38,619 nt of DNA, taken from contig DITS01000035.1 of assembly GCA_002422205.1 (NCBI GenBank), positions 1 through 38,619 on the forward strand, read 5' to 3'. The translations under genes and the position numbers were made by a program. The stretch is from Alphaproteobacteria bacterium UBA6178 (lineage in GTDB: Bacteria; Pseudomonadota; Alphaproteobacteria; Rickettsiales; UBA3002). Below, piece after piece: positions 24,346 through 32,465 of the stretch (the stretch's first letter is position 1; each line of letters opens with the position of its first letter). A model generated the notes under the pieces. That model saw only the letters and a program-made list of their open reading frames with translations, made no database searches and was not told the origin of the DNA.

Positions 24346-24374
24346 TTTATAATGCGATTAAAGGGCCAATGCAA
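24346..24374 (-). promoter_or_regulatory. lipA promoter
   Basis: On the minus strand, TTGCAT (24369-24374) and TATAAA (24346-24351) are separated by exactly 17 nt, giving a start about 12 nt upstream of the lipA ATG. Confidence 0.65.
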
Positions 24375-24403
24375 TGGGGTTAAGGTGTAAATGTCACATA
24401 ATC

Positions 24404-24418
24404 TTAACAAACTTTTAA
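24404..24418 (+). promoter_or_regulatory. CtrA-type binding site (TTAA-N7-TTAA) upstream of PG-binding protein
   Basis: TTAACAAACTTTTAA matches the CtrA consensus, 60 nt upstream of the start at 24479. It is preceded by TGTCACATAATC, which also occurs in front of the 16107 gene. A TATAAA at 24434-24439 could be the -10, placing the CtrA box over the -35, the usual position for activation by CtrA. Confidence 0.55.
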
Positions 24419-24478
24419 GGCTTGATAAGGTAATATAAATTGTATTCTACCTATAACTACAGCCACTGGGAGGGCTAA

Positions 24479-26350
24479 ATGGATTTTCTTAAAGACTTAG
24501 GCCGCGCAGCTAGTGATGTTGGCAGGGTTTTTCGCTCAGGCCGTAGAGCAGCGGATGACTTTGGCCGTGCAGTGAATGTCGATCCTTCGAAAAGGGATTC
24601 AGACCGTGCGCGCAATGAAGCGCGTGAACAACGGGAATTATACAATCGCGATGGCTATGCCGTTCGTCGTGGTGGCTTGGCCGAACAGGTAGACAGAGGG
24701 CGGGCTCCATCTCCATATTATAATGATGATCATATTCAGCCTGGTCGTTCAGGCGGCTATAATCCGCGTGATTATGCAGCGACGGGCAGAGACTTCGACC
24801 GGGATTTAGATCGGGCCCGTGGTGCTGAGCCACGAGGCGGTTATTCACCGACTCCTCAAGCACCTGCAGGCGATATTCAGTGGGATGAGCCGCAGCGTCA
24901 GCCTTCACGTTCGAGCAGGCCAGAGCCCGCACCACGCCGCCAAGCGCCATCGCGTAATGATGGCACAATTAATACACCTATTCAGGGTCTTGCTGGCCGA
25001 TTGCACGCCGAGCGCGATAATATCGTGCTGGATGAAAGAGGCTATGGTTATCGCTCGGAGGCTGTACAAAAGCTCAACCAGTTTTTACGTGAAGATTTAA
25101 AGTACAGCCAATCCGACGGCACTGATTATGTCAATTCACGCAATGATGGGGCACTTGATCGCTTCCGTCAAGAACATGGCAACCCGCGTGATGTGGGTAA
25201 TCCCCAAATAACTAATGATGATTTGCGCGCTGTACAGAAATTTGAAAATATTCAGCGCGATCAATACAGAGAGCGTCAGCCAGCCCGAGCACCAGAACCG
25301 CGTGGACAAACCTCTGCCGATCGTGCAGTGGAAATCTCACCATTACCTGCACCCGGAGCTCCTACTCCGTTGACTCCCCCGCGTTCTCCTGCTGCTGACC
25401 GCGCGCCGAGCGCACCTGCGCGAGCTCCGGCTACGCCAGCTGCACCTGCTTCAAAAGAAGGTTGGATGGCCAGAGGCAGCAACGGCGATAACGTAAAAGA
25501 ATTACAAACCGTATTGCAAAAACAAGGCTTCGATTTAGGTGAGGCTGGCGTTGATGGCAAATTCGGCCCTAAAACCGAAGCCGCCGTACGTGCATTCCAG
25601 GAAAAGCAGGGTCTTGGTGTTGACGGTGTAGTTGGCACCAAAACGCTGGAAGCCGTGAAAAAAGCGAAGCAACAAGCTGCTGCAGCGCCGACCACCCCTG
25701 CCGCAGGAGCAGCAGCAACGGCTGATACACCAACACCTCCGGCTACCACAGCAGAAGTTGTAATACCGGCCCCTGATACACCAGCACCTCCGGTTACCAC
25801 AGAAGAAATTCTACGAGTACCACAGGTCGCTGAAACACCAGCGCCTCCAGCTGCCGCAGAAGAAGTTGTACGACTACCACAGGTCGCTGATACACCAGCA
25901 CCTTCGGCTACCACAGCAGAAGTTGTGCTACCAGTTGCTGATACACCAGCCCCGCCGGTTACCGCAGAAGAAATTCTACGAGCGGAGGCTAATCAAAGTT
26001 TAGATCAGATACTCGCACGCGTTCGTGAAGGTAATGGTGGTCGGGAGCCAACAAGAGAAGAGGCCATTAAAGCAGTCTCAGAGATAGGCGATAAGACATC
26101 GCCAGGAAATCATCTAGTATTACAACAAGCAGTAAAAGACAAATATCCGGTTACATTCACAGAGCCAGCCGCTCAACAAAATAATGGTTGGCCGCCACAC
26201 ACTACTGCTACAGTAGATGAAGCCCTCAAAGGTATAGACCTCAGTAGTCTAACTAGTGGCGCATTGAAAAATGTTGACTCTGATGGCCCGCAATCAGCAG
26301 CGATTACCGGCAATGCAATCGAGCAATCGCGAAATACCGGCATCGCATAA
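24479..26350 (+). CDS. Peptidoglycan-binding-domain protein with Pro/Thr-rich repeats
   Basis: A 623-residue protein. Residues 1-165 are Arg/Asp/Pro-rich and low complexity. Residues about 175-260 form a helical segment (YGYRSEAVQKLNQFLREDLK) that may be a degenerate PG-binding repeat. A clear PG_binding_1 domain lies at about 326-397: RGSNGDNVKELQTVLQKQGF, then GVDGKFGPKTEAAVRAFQEK and GLGVDGVVGTKTLEAV. About five imperfect Pro/Thr repeats follow, then a C-terminal unknown segment. No classical signal peptide is evident despite the wall-binding domain. GGAGGG precedes the ATG by 5 nt. A terminator follows. CtrA control and cell-cycle-linked wall association are inferred. Confidence 0.82.
   Translation: MDFLKDLGRAASDVGRVFRSGRRAADDFGRAVNVDPSKRDSDRARNEAREQRELYNRDGYAVRRGGLAEQVDRGRAPSPYYNDDHIQPGRSGGYNPRDYAATGRDFDRDLDRARGAEPRGGYSPTPQAPAGDIQWDEPQRQPSRSSRPEPAPRRQAPSRNDGTINTPIQGLAGRLHAERDNIVLDERGYGYRSEAVQKLNQFLREDLKYSQSDGTDYVNSRNDGALDRFRQEHGNPRDVGNPQITNDDLRAVQKFENIQRDQYRERQPARAPEPRGQTSADRAVEISPLPAPGAPTPLTPPRSPAADRAPSAPARAPATPAAPASKEGWMARGSNGDNVKELQTVLQKQGFDLGEAGVDGKFGPKTEAAVRAFQEKQGLGVDGVVGTKTLEAVKKAKQQAAAAPTTPAAGAAATADTPTPPATTAEVVIPAPDTPAPPVTTEEILRVPQVAETPAPPAAAEEVVRLPQVADTPAPSATTAEVVLPVADTPAPPVTAEEILRAEANQSLDQILARVREGNGGREPTREEAIKAVSEIGDKTSPGNHLVLQQAVKDKYPVTFTEPAAQQNNGWPPHTTATVDEALKGIDLSSLTSGALKNVDSDGPQSAAITGNAIEQSRNTGIA
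25721..25986 (+). repeat. Imperfect coding tandem repeats (DTPAPP...TTEEI/V units)
   Basis: About five copies, each beginning GCTGATACACCAGCACCTCC or a variant and encoding (A/E)TPAPP-x-TT-(A/E)E(V/I), with spacing alternating near 48-60 nt. The units fall into alternating types (AEVV and EEIL), which suggests duplication of a two-unit block. Confidence 0.75.
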
Positions 26351-26371
26351 GCTGATCGCCCCCTAAAACCA

Positions 26372-26402
26372 AAGGCGTCAGAGTCATTCTGGCGCCTTTT
26401 TT
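26372..26402 (+). terminator. Rho-independent terminator
   Basis: AAGGCGTCAGA and TCTGGCGCCTT pair over 11 bp (one G-T pair) around the loop GTCAT, followed by a six-T run. It lies 21 nt after the 623-residue gene and separates it from rpoZ. Confidence 0.93.
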
Positions 26403-26466
26403 ACTTGCTAATCAAGATGAATTGCCCTAAAAGCGCCCTCTGCATTCATATAAAGGTATAAAAATT

Positions 26467-26850
26467 ATGGCACGCGTCACCGTAGAAGATTGTATTCTGA
26501 GCATTCCCAACCGTTTTGATTTGGTGATTACCGCCGCGCAACGCGCGAAGCAGATTGCCTCCGGTTCGCCGCTCACGCAAGACCGTGATAATGATAAGGA
26601 TTCCGTGGTCGCATTGCGCGAAATCGCCGATGAAACCATCGATAAAGGCATCGTGCAGGAAGAAATCGTGCAAAGCTTTCAAAAGCAATATGGTTTTGAT
26701 CGCAATGACCGCATTGATGATGATGTGCCCGCCATCGAAGGTCAGGATATCGAAGAAGCATTTGCCGATGCAAATCGTCATATCCCGCAAGACCATGGCT
26801 ATACGGGCGGTTTGTCTTTCATCGAAGATAATGTCGAAGTCGACGATTAA
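26467..26850 (+). CDS. rpoZ: RNA polymerase omega subunit
   Basis: A 127-residue omega subunit. MARVTVEDCILSIPNRFDLV, then AAQRAKQIASG and SVVALREIADETI are the family core, followed by the longer acidic C-terminus usual in alphaproteobacteria. Omega helps assemble the beta' subunit and contributes to the ppGpp site 1. It stands 75 bp before the ppGpp synthetase/hydrolase gene, the classical rpoZ-spoT order. AAAGG lies 10 nt upstream of the ATG. Confidence 0.95.
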   Translation: MARVTVEDCILSIPNRFDLVITAAQRAKQIASGSPLTQDRDNDKDSVVALREIADETIDKGIVQEEIVQSFQKQYGFDRNDRIDDDVPAIEGQDIEEAFADANRHIPQDHGYTGGLSFIEDNVEVDD

Positions 26851-26925
26851 AACGCGCAAGCGCCTTACTTCCCATTCCCAAACGCGCAGAAATACCCTAT
26901 ATTCCGTGTATAGGAGAGTTTTCCC

Positions 26926-29073
26926 ATGATCCGCCAGATGGATTTGGTTGAAGCCGTTAAAGGCTACAACCCCGCCGCCGATGAAGACGCGATAAACCGC
27001 GCCTATGTTTATGCTATGCAAAAGCACGGCAACCAGACACGCGCGTCTGGCGATCCTTATATTTCGCACCCCGTCGAGGTGGCGTTTAAGCTCACCAAAT
27101 ACAAGCTCGACACCTCGTCCATTATCACGGCGTTGTTGCATGATACAGTCGAAGATACTGACGCGACATTGGAAGAAATCGAAAAGCTATTCGGGCTGGA
27201 AGTGCGCGGGTTGGTCGATGGCGTAACCAAACTCAACCGCCTGGAAGTCAAATCCGAATCAACCAAACAAGCCGAGAATTTCCGCAAATTACTCGTCGCC
27301 ATGAGCGAAGATTTGCGCGTGCTGCTGGTCAAACTGGCTGACCGGCTGCATAATATGGAAACGCTCGACCATATTAAAAAACCCGAAAAGCGCGCGCGTA
27401 TCGCCCGTGAAACGCTTGATATTTATGCCTCGCTGGCAGAGCGCATCGGCATGCGCCGGATGAAGGAAGAGCTGCAGGATTTAGCCTTTAAAGAGCTATT
27501 CCCCGAAGCCCGTGAATCGATCGTCAACCGCCTCGAATATTTGCGTAAAAAAGGCCGTACCAAAGTCAAAAAAGCCGAGGAGCTGATTCAGCAAATGCTG
27601 ATCGACGGCGGGCTGGAGCGCGCCAAAGTCACAGGCCGCGAGAAAAAACCCTATTCCATCTGGAAAAAGATGGAAGGCAAAAATGTGGCATTTGAAGAGC
27701 TGAGCGACATTGTCGCCTTCCGCATTCTGGTCGATAATATCGGCGAATGTTATCAGGCGCTGGGCATCATCCACGAGAAATACCACACCATTCCGGGCCG
27801 CTTTAAAGATTATATTTCAACGCCCAAGGTCAACGGCTATCAGTCCATCCATACGTCCGTCATCGGGCCGAATCAGCAGCGCGTCGAAATCCAGATCCGC
27901 ACCCGCGAAATGCACCGCATCGCCGAATATGGTGTGGCGGCGCATTGGTCATACAAGCAAGGCGCGCCAATCAATACCGACGGCAAACAATATCGCTGGA
28001 TACGCGAACTGCTCGAAATTTTAGAGCAATCCGCAGGGCCGGAAGAGTTTTTGGAGCACACCAAGCTGGAGATGTATCACGATCAGGTGTTTTGCTTTAC
28101 ACCCAAGGGCGATATTATTGCGCTGCCGCGCGGCTCTACACCGATCGATTTTGCATTCGCAGTGCATTCACAAGTGGGCTTTAACTGCGTCGGCGCTAAG
28201 GTCAATGGCCGTATCGTGCCGCTGAAGCACCAGCTATCGAATGGTGATCAGGTCGATATTATCACCGCCAAAACCCAAACCCCATCGCCGACATGGGAAC
28301 GTTTTGTGGTTACCGGCAAGGCCCGCTCCGAAATCCGCAAATTTATCCGCACCCAGCAGCGCAATGAATATGTCACGCTGGGTAAGGCAATCCTCGCCAA
28401 AACCTTCAAGCAGGAAGGCCACGAGCTAAAGGATAAAATACTGGAGCCCGCACTGGGCATATTTCAGAAAAAGGAAGTTGAGGATTTATATGCCGATGTG
28501 GGCGAGGGGCTGATTAACCGCAATCAGGTCTATGACGCGATTTTCCACACGCAAAAATCCGAAAAAGCGGGCATGAAAAACCCGTTCTCCATCGCCAAAT
28601 TCCGCAAGCGCATCAGCAAACCATCTGGCCATGCACTGCCGATCAAGGGGCTGATTCCCGGCATGGCCATCCATTTTGCTGGTTGCTGCCATGCCATCCC
28701 GGGCGATAAAATTGTCGGCATTGTCACCACCGGCAAAGGCATCACCGTGCATACGATGGATTGCGAAACGCTGGAGAATTTCTCCGACTCGCCCGAGCGC
28801 TGGATCGATATCGCGTGGGACACGTCCGGTCAGGAAGAGTCGCATGTAGGCCGCATTCGCGCCAATATCAGCCACGAAACCGCCGCGCTGGCCACGGTGG
28901 CAAATGTGATAGCCAAGGAAATGGGCAATATCAGCAATTTAAAAATCACCAACCGCTCCAATGATTTTTTCGAGGTGATTATCGACATCGAAGTACGCAA
29001 CGCCCGCCACCTCAACAACATCATCGCATCACTGCGGGCCAAAGAAGTCATTCAGAGCGTGGATAGGATGTAA
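26926..29073 (+). CDS. rsh: Bifunctional (p)ppGpp synthetase/hydrolase, RelA/SpoT family
   Basis: A 715-residue Rsh. The hydrolase HD domain is intact: SHPVEVAFKL with His48, and HDTVEDTDAT with His72-Asp73 and Glu76-Asp77. The synthetase domain contains GRFKDYISTPKVNGYQSIHT at about 292-311. TGS begins near 385 (VFCFTPKGDIIALPRGSTPI), then the helical region with zinc-finger-like CCHAIPGD, and a C-terminal ACT domain from about 640. Alphaproteobacteria usually have one such enzyme for both making and degrading the alarmone. GGAG is about 9 nt before the ATG. The stop directly abuts the convergent unknown gene. Confidence 0.96.
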   Translation: MIRQMDLVEAVKGYNPAADEDAINRAYVYAMQKHGNQTRASGDPYISHPVEVAFKLTKYKLDTSSIITALLHDTVEDTDATLEEIEKLFGLEVRGLVDGVTKLNRLEVKSESTKQAENFRKLLVAMSEDLRVLLVKLADRLHNMETLDHIKKPEKRARIARETLDIYASLAERIGMRRMKEELQDLAFKELFPEARESIVNRLEYLRKKGRTKVKKAEELIQQMLIDGGLERAKVTGREKKPYSIWKKMEGKNVAFEELSDIVAFRILVDNIGECYQALGIIHEKYHTIPGRFKDYISTPKVNGYQSIHTSVIGPNQQRVEIQIRTREMHRIAEYGVAAHWSYKQGAPINTDGKQYRWIRELLEILEQSAGPEEFLEHTKLEMYHDQVFCFTPKGDIIALPRGSTPIDFAFAVHSQVGFNCVGAKVNGRIVPLKHQLSNGDQVDIITAKTQTPSPTWERFVVTGKARSEIRKFIRTQQRNEYVTLGKAILAKTFKQEGHELKDKILEPALGIFQKKEVEDLYADVGEGLINRNQVYDAIFHTQKSEKAGMKNPFSIAKFRKRISKPSGHALPIKGLIPGMAIHFAGCCHAIPGDKIVGIVTTGKGITVHTMDCETLENFSDSPERWIDIAWDTSGQEESHVGRIRANISHETAALATVANVIAKEMGNISNLKITNRSNDFFEVIIDIEVRNARHLNNIIASLRAKEVIQSVDRM

Positions 29074-29910
29074 TCAGCTGAACTGACGTACTGTTGAAGG
29101 TGCAATATGAGTGGCGCTTGTTGTATCAACCCTGTCATTAGGAGAAGGTTTTTCAATCGGAGCTGCCAATGCTCCCTTGAATGCATCTGCCCATACTGTT
29201 CGTAAGGTATTGGCCATATTTGGATCAGTCGAATGTAATACATTAGTGTATGAAATAATCTTACTCCACGGCAATGAATTGCTAGCGCCAGATTGCCATT
29301 CGAGCACTCGCGCACTTTCTTGAAAAGAAAAATCAGCAGGTGAATTAGCGCGGTGGTGGCTTAAGAGGTAGCTAGTATCCGAATCATAGCACCCAATCAT
29401 CTTTAAGGATTTAGCAGATGCCACAATTTCATTATCGGTCATATCTTCCAATAATTTATAAAATCCCCGCGGATGATTTTCAGTACCTTCAGCACGGATG
29501 AGAGCGCGTATTTGCTTTCCCGCAGATTCTGTATGGTGAGATTTCATATCCTTGATTTGGGTTTCCAGATTAAGAATTTCTTTTTCTGCATCACGAATTA
29601 CTCCAATTGCTTTATCGTCCACATTAAGTAAATGTGTCAATGCAATGGAACCTTTTTCAATGATTCCCCGCTCAATATAAGGGGTTAATATTTGTTGCTT
29701 TGCCCTGATGCTTGCTTGTAATGCGTCGATTGAATCATTATCAGCACTCAAAGCTTCATCCATTACAGTGATAATCCGTTCAACGAGACTAGCATCGGTC
29801 ATTATCTCGCGCATAGCAAAGTCGACAGCTGCGTATTTCACGCTATCTTTGAACACATCTATTTGATTGCCTGATAAATCTTTATCATTTAGGGATGCAG
29901 GACTAGTCAT
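29074..29910 (-). CDS. Hypothetical protein
   Basis: A 278-residue protein of unknown family, more AT-rich than rsh next to it. It is soluble and helical, with a coiled-coil-like stretch about residues 98-125 (DAEKEILNLETQIKDMKSHH). The C-terminal part has WQSGASNSLPWSKIISYTN and a polar tail. GGAGACACA precedes the ATG, a good ribosome-binding site, and TATAAA about 41 nt upstream could be its -10. It is convergent with rsh and divergent from udgB. I cannot offer a function. Confidence 0.7.
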   Translation of the reverse strand: MTSPASLNDKDLSGNQIDVFKDSVKYAAVDFAMREIMTDASLVERIITVMDEALSADNDSIDALQASIRAKQQILTPYIERGIIEKGSIALTHLLNVDDKAIGVIRDAEKEILNLETQIKDMKSHHTESAGKQIRALIRAEGTENHPRGFYKLLEDMTDNEIVASAKSLKMIGCYDSDTSYLLSHHRANSPADFSFQESARVLEWQSGASNSLPWSKIISYTNVLHSTDPNMANTLRTVWADAFKGALAAPIEKPSPNDRVDTTSATHIAPSTVRQFS

Positions 29911-29991
29911 TGTGTCTCCAACAGCATTAATTTTTGATGGTAGCTTTATAGCATGCTTGTATAAATTCTAATATGAAGGTTTGATGAATTC

Positions 29992-30645
29992 GTGACACAA
30001 CCCGTCCCACAATGTCCGCTTTGCCCTCGATTAGTAAGATTTCGTATTGAAAATCAAAAAAAATATCCACTTTTTTTTAACGGAGCCGTGCCTGCTTTTG
30101 GCACATTAGAGGCCGAATTACTGATAGTAGGGCTGGCTCCGGGCCTAAAAGGGGCCAATGCAACCGGCAGGCCGTTTACTGGTGATTATGCGGGGGAAAT
30201 CCTTTATTCCAGCCTACTCGCGCATGGGTTGGCCGTGGGAGACTACCAGCGCCACGCAGCCGATGGTATGCAACTGCTGAATTGCCGCATTACCAATGCT
30301 GTGCGCTGTGTGCCACCCGAAAACAAGCCGGATACCGCTGAAATTAAGCAATGCAATAGCTTTCTGCGCGACGAAATCGCAGCCATGCCAAACCTGAAAG
30401 TAATTTTAAGCTTAGGTGGTATCAGCCATAAGGCGGTGTTAAGCGCGTTGGGCTATAAACAATCTGCCTTTGCTTTTGCCCATGCGGCGCGCCATACGCT
30501 GCAATTGCCAACTAAACCGGCACCGGTGCTGCTATTTAACAGCTATCACTGCTCGCGCTATAACATCAACACCAACCGCCTGACACAGGCGATGTTTGAT
30601 GCGGTCATCGTTGAAATTCAATCCGCGCTTAAAACCAGCCTTTGA
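29992..30645 (+). CDS. Family 5 uracil-DNA glycosylase (UDGb type)
   Basis: This enzyme removes uracil and other deaminated bases. The N-terminal CPLCPRL (Cys8, Cys11) with later cysteines (NCRITNAVRC region) should bind a [4Fe-4S] cluster. Motif 1 is GLAPGLKGANATGRPFTGD near 47-65, the UDGb variant lacking the usual catalytic Asp/Asn. Motif 2 is HCSRYNINTNRLT. At 217 residues it is normal. The start is GTG at 29992; ATG alternatives are out of frame or followed by a stop. The last 17 nt overlap the convergent membrane-protein gene. Confidence 0.9.
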   Translation: MTQPVPQCPLCPRLVRFRIENQKKYPLFFNGAVPAFGTLEAELLIVGLAPGLKGANATGRPFTGDYAGEILYSSLLAHGLAVGDYQRHAADGMQLLNCRITNAVRCVPPENKPDTAEIKQCNSFLRDEIAAMPNLKVILSLGGISHKAVLSALGYKQSAFAFAHAARHTLQLPTKPAPVLLFNSYHCSRYNINTNRLTQAMFDAVIVEIQSALKTSL

Positions 30646-31240
30646 TTTTGCGCTTAGTGTCGCTCCACCACAGGCCAATACCGCCTTTGCGCCCTAAATT
30701 ACAGGCGGGGGTGCTGTTGTTACGCAGTTTGCACCAACTGCCGCCGCCTTTTTCGCAGGCGACACCATCCAGCTTTTGCTCGATATTCTGCACTTTCAGT
30801 GCCTCTGTAAACGGGCGGCAATAAGCACCCAGCTTGTTTTTAAAGCTGCGGCCCGGGGTGAGGGTGCCATGCATATTATAATGCTGCCACTTATATGGCT
30901 GATCAGCGGGCTGATGTGTCATCACCCAATAAAATAACTGGCTGTAATGCAATCGTTCGGGATCGCTCATGCGCACAATCAGATCAGCGGAGAAGGCGCT
31001 GTTACCATCTTCGACTACTTCAATATTTTGCACCACGCCACTAGGCGGTGCATTGTTACGGCTTACAGTGCTTGTTGCCGTATATTCGTCGGGGCTGCCC
31101 GAGAATAACACATATAAAATATAGCCAACCACCAACGTCAGCCCGATCGAAAACGCGTATTTCCACATCACGGCGAGCGGATAATAAATCAGCAACCATA
31201 ATTTAAAACAGAGCTTAACGATAACGCGTATCAAGACCAT
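30629..31240 (-). CDS. Membrane-anchored protein with 17-kDa-surface-antigen-like C-terminal domain
   Basis: A 203-residue protein. One or two hydrophobic segments at residues about 7-26 and 28-47 anchor it. A short polar linker follows, then a domain whose end resembles the RT0821/17-kDa antigen pattern: WQHYNMHGTLTPGRSFKNK, then GAYCRPFTEALKVQ and GVACEKGGGSWC. In the known family this reads GTVTPTRTY...CREFQ...ACRQPDGSW on a glycine-zipper lipoprotein; here the zipper is absent and an inner-membrane helix replaces it. It is 24 bp downstream of trpS and likely co-transcribed. The similarity is recognisable but not strong. Confidence 0.65.
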   Translation of the reverse strand: MVLIRVIVKLCFKLWLLIYYPLAVMWKYAFSIGLTLVVGYILYVLFSGSPDEYTATSTVSRNNAPPSGVVQNIEVVEDGNSAFSADLIVRMSDPERLHYSQLFYWVMTHQPADQPYKWQHYNMHGTLTPGRSFKNKLGAYCRPFTEALKVQNIEQKLDGVACEKGGGSWCKLRNNSTPACNLGRKGGIGLWWSDTKRKIKGWF

Positions 31241-31264
31241 GGGGCATTATAGGCAGGTTCGTCG

Positions 31265-32257
31265 CTAAAGCGCAAGAAAGCCGCACAGGCGTCGCACATC
31301 CTGCATAACAGGCTCAGCAATCGCGTGGGCTTTTTCCGCACCTTGGCGTAGCACATCATCAATATAGGCGGTATCCTTCAACAAATGCTGCATTTGCTTG
31401 GTGATAGGCGCCAGATGCGCCACCGCTACATCGGCCAATTCCTGCTTAAATTGCGAAAAGCTGGCGGAGACAAATTGCTGCGCGGTTTGCTCCAGCGTTT
31501 GTTGGCTGAGCGCCGCATAGATTTGCAGCAGATTGGATGCCTCGGGGCGTTGCTCCACATCAAAGCTGATGCCCTCTATCATATCCGATTTGGCTTTTTT
31601 AAACTTTTTGGCAATGGTATCAGCGTCATCAGTCAGATTAATGCGCGAATAATCGGATTCATCCGATTTACTCATTTTTTTGCTGCCATCGCGCAGGCTC
31701 ATAATACGGGCGGATTCTTTTTGAATGATTGGCTCCGGCAGCGGGAAAAATTCCTGCCCCACCGCGCGGTTAAACGCACCGGCAATATCACGCGCCAATT
31801 CAATATGCTGCTTTTGGTCTTCTCCCACCGGTACATGCGTGGCCTTGTAAGCTAAGATATCAGCGGCTTGCAGCACCGGATATCCATAGAGGCCCAGCGA
31901 CGCATTATCGCGCTGCTTGCCTGCTTTTTCTTTGAATTGGGTCATGCGGTTCAGCCAGCCCATGGGGGTGTGGCAGCCCAAAATCCACCCCAGCTCCGTA
32001 TGCGCCTGCACGGCGGATTGCGGGAAAATAATGCACGCTGCCGGGTCTAGCCCGCAGGCAAGAAACGCAGCGGCAATCTCGCGCGTGCTTTGCGTGAGCG
32101 CGGCAGGGTCTTGCGGCAGCGTAATCGCATGCAAATCCACGATGCAAAAAATCGATTCATGCTCGCGCTGCATAGCTACCCATTGGCGAATTGCACCCAG
32201 ATAATTACCCAAATGTAAATTGCCCGTTGGCTGAATACCCGAAAAAACGCGTGTCAT
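31265..32257 (-). CDS. trpS: Tryptophanyl-tRNA synthetase
   Basis: A class Ic aminoacyl-tRNA synthetase. The HIGH-like motif is TGNLHLGNYLGA (residues 11-22). The conserved DLHAIT, HTELGWILGC and VPVGEDQKQHIELARD segments follow, and the KMSKS loop is exact at 194-198 in GSKKMSKSDE. At 330 residues the length is standard. AAGGAG lies 7 nt before the ATG. The convergent or divergent neighbours do not suggest special control; I see no Trp attenuator or T-box in the 208-bp upstream region. Confidence 0.97.
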   Translation of the reverse strand: MTRVFSGIQPTGNLHLGNYLGAIRQWVAMQREHESIFCIVDLHAITLPQDPAALTQSTREIAAAFLACGLDPAACIIFPQSAVQAHTELGWILGCHTPMGWLNRMTQFKEKAGKQRDNASLGLYGYPVLQAADILAYKATHVPVGEDQKQHIELARDIAGAFNRAVGQEFFPLPEPIIQKESARIMSLRDGSKKMSKSDESDYSRINLTDDADTIAKKFKKAKSDMIEGISFDVEQRPEASNLLQIYAALSQQTLEQTAQQFVSASFSQFKQELADVAVAHLAPITKQMQHLLKDTAYIDDVLRQGAEKAHAIAEPVMQDVRRLCGFLAL

Positions 32258-32408
32258 ATTGGTGCTCCTTGCACCCGCTTATAAGCGGCGGGCAGGGCAA
32301 AATCCAGCCCTAGATTCACGAAAAGCAGCAATTCCAATTGCTAGGAGCTTTTGTGCGCCGCAATATAAACTGCTCATTTTGCTGAGAAATCCAGCATATT
32401 TCATCAAA

Positions 32409-32438
32409 CTGTCACAAACAATTGCATTTACGCATGCT
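32409..32438 (+). promoter_or_regulatory. Putative promoter, second copy of shared motif
   Basis: CTGTCA (32409-32414) and CATGCT (32433-32438) are 18 nt apart, within a block (32385-32456) closely resembling 16020-16087: AAACTGTCACA, ATGCTAA and TACGTAA occur in the same order and spacing. It lies 28-57 nt before the start at 32466. Confidence 0.42.
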
Positions 32439-32465
32439 AAATTCAAACTACGTAAGAATGCGAGA

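Noticed and set aside
29074..29315. Alternative frames within the 278-residue gene region
   Set aside because: The long minus-strand frame has a good ribosome-binding site and spans the whole interval; the shorter frames have none.
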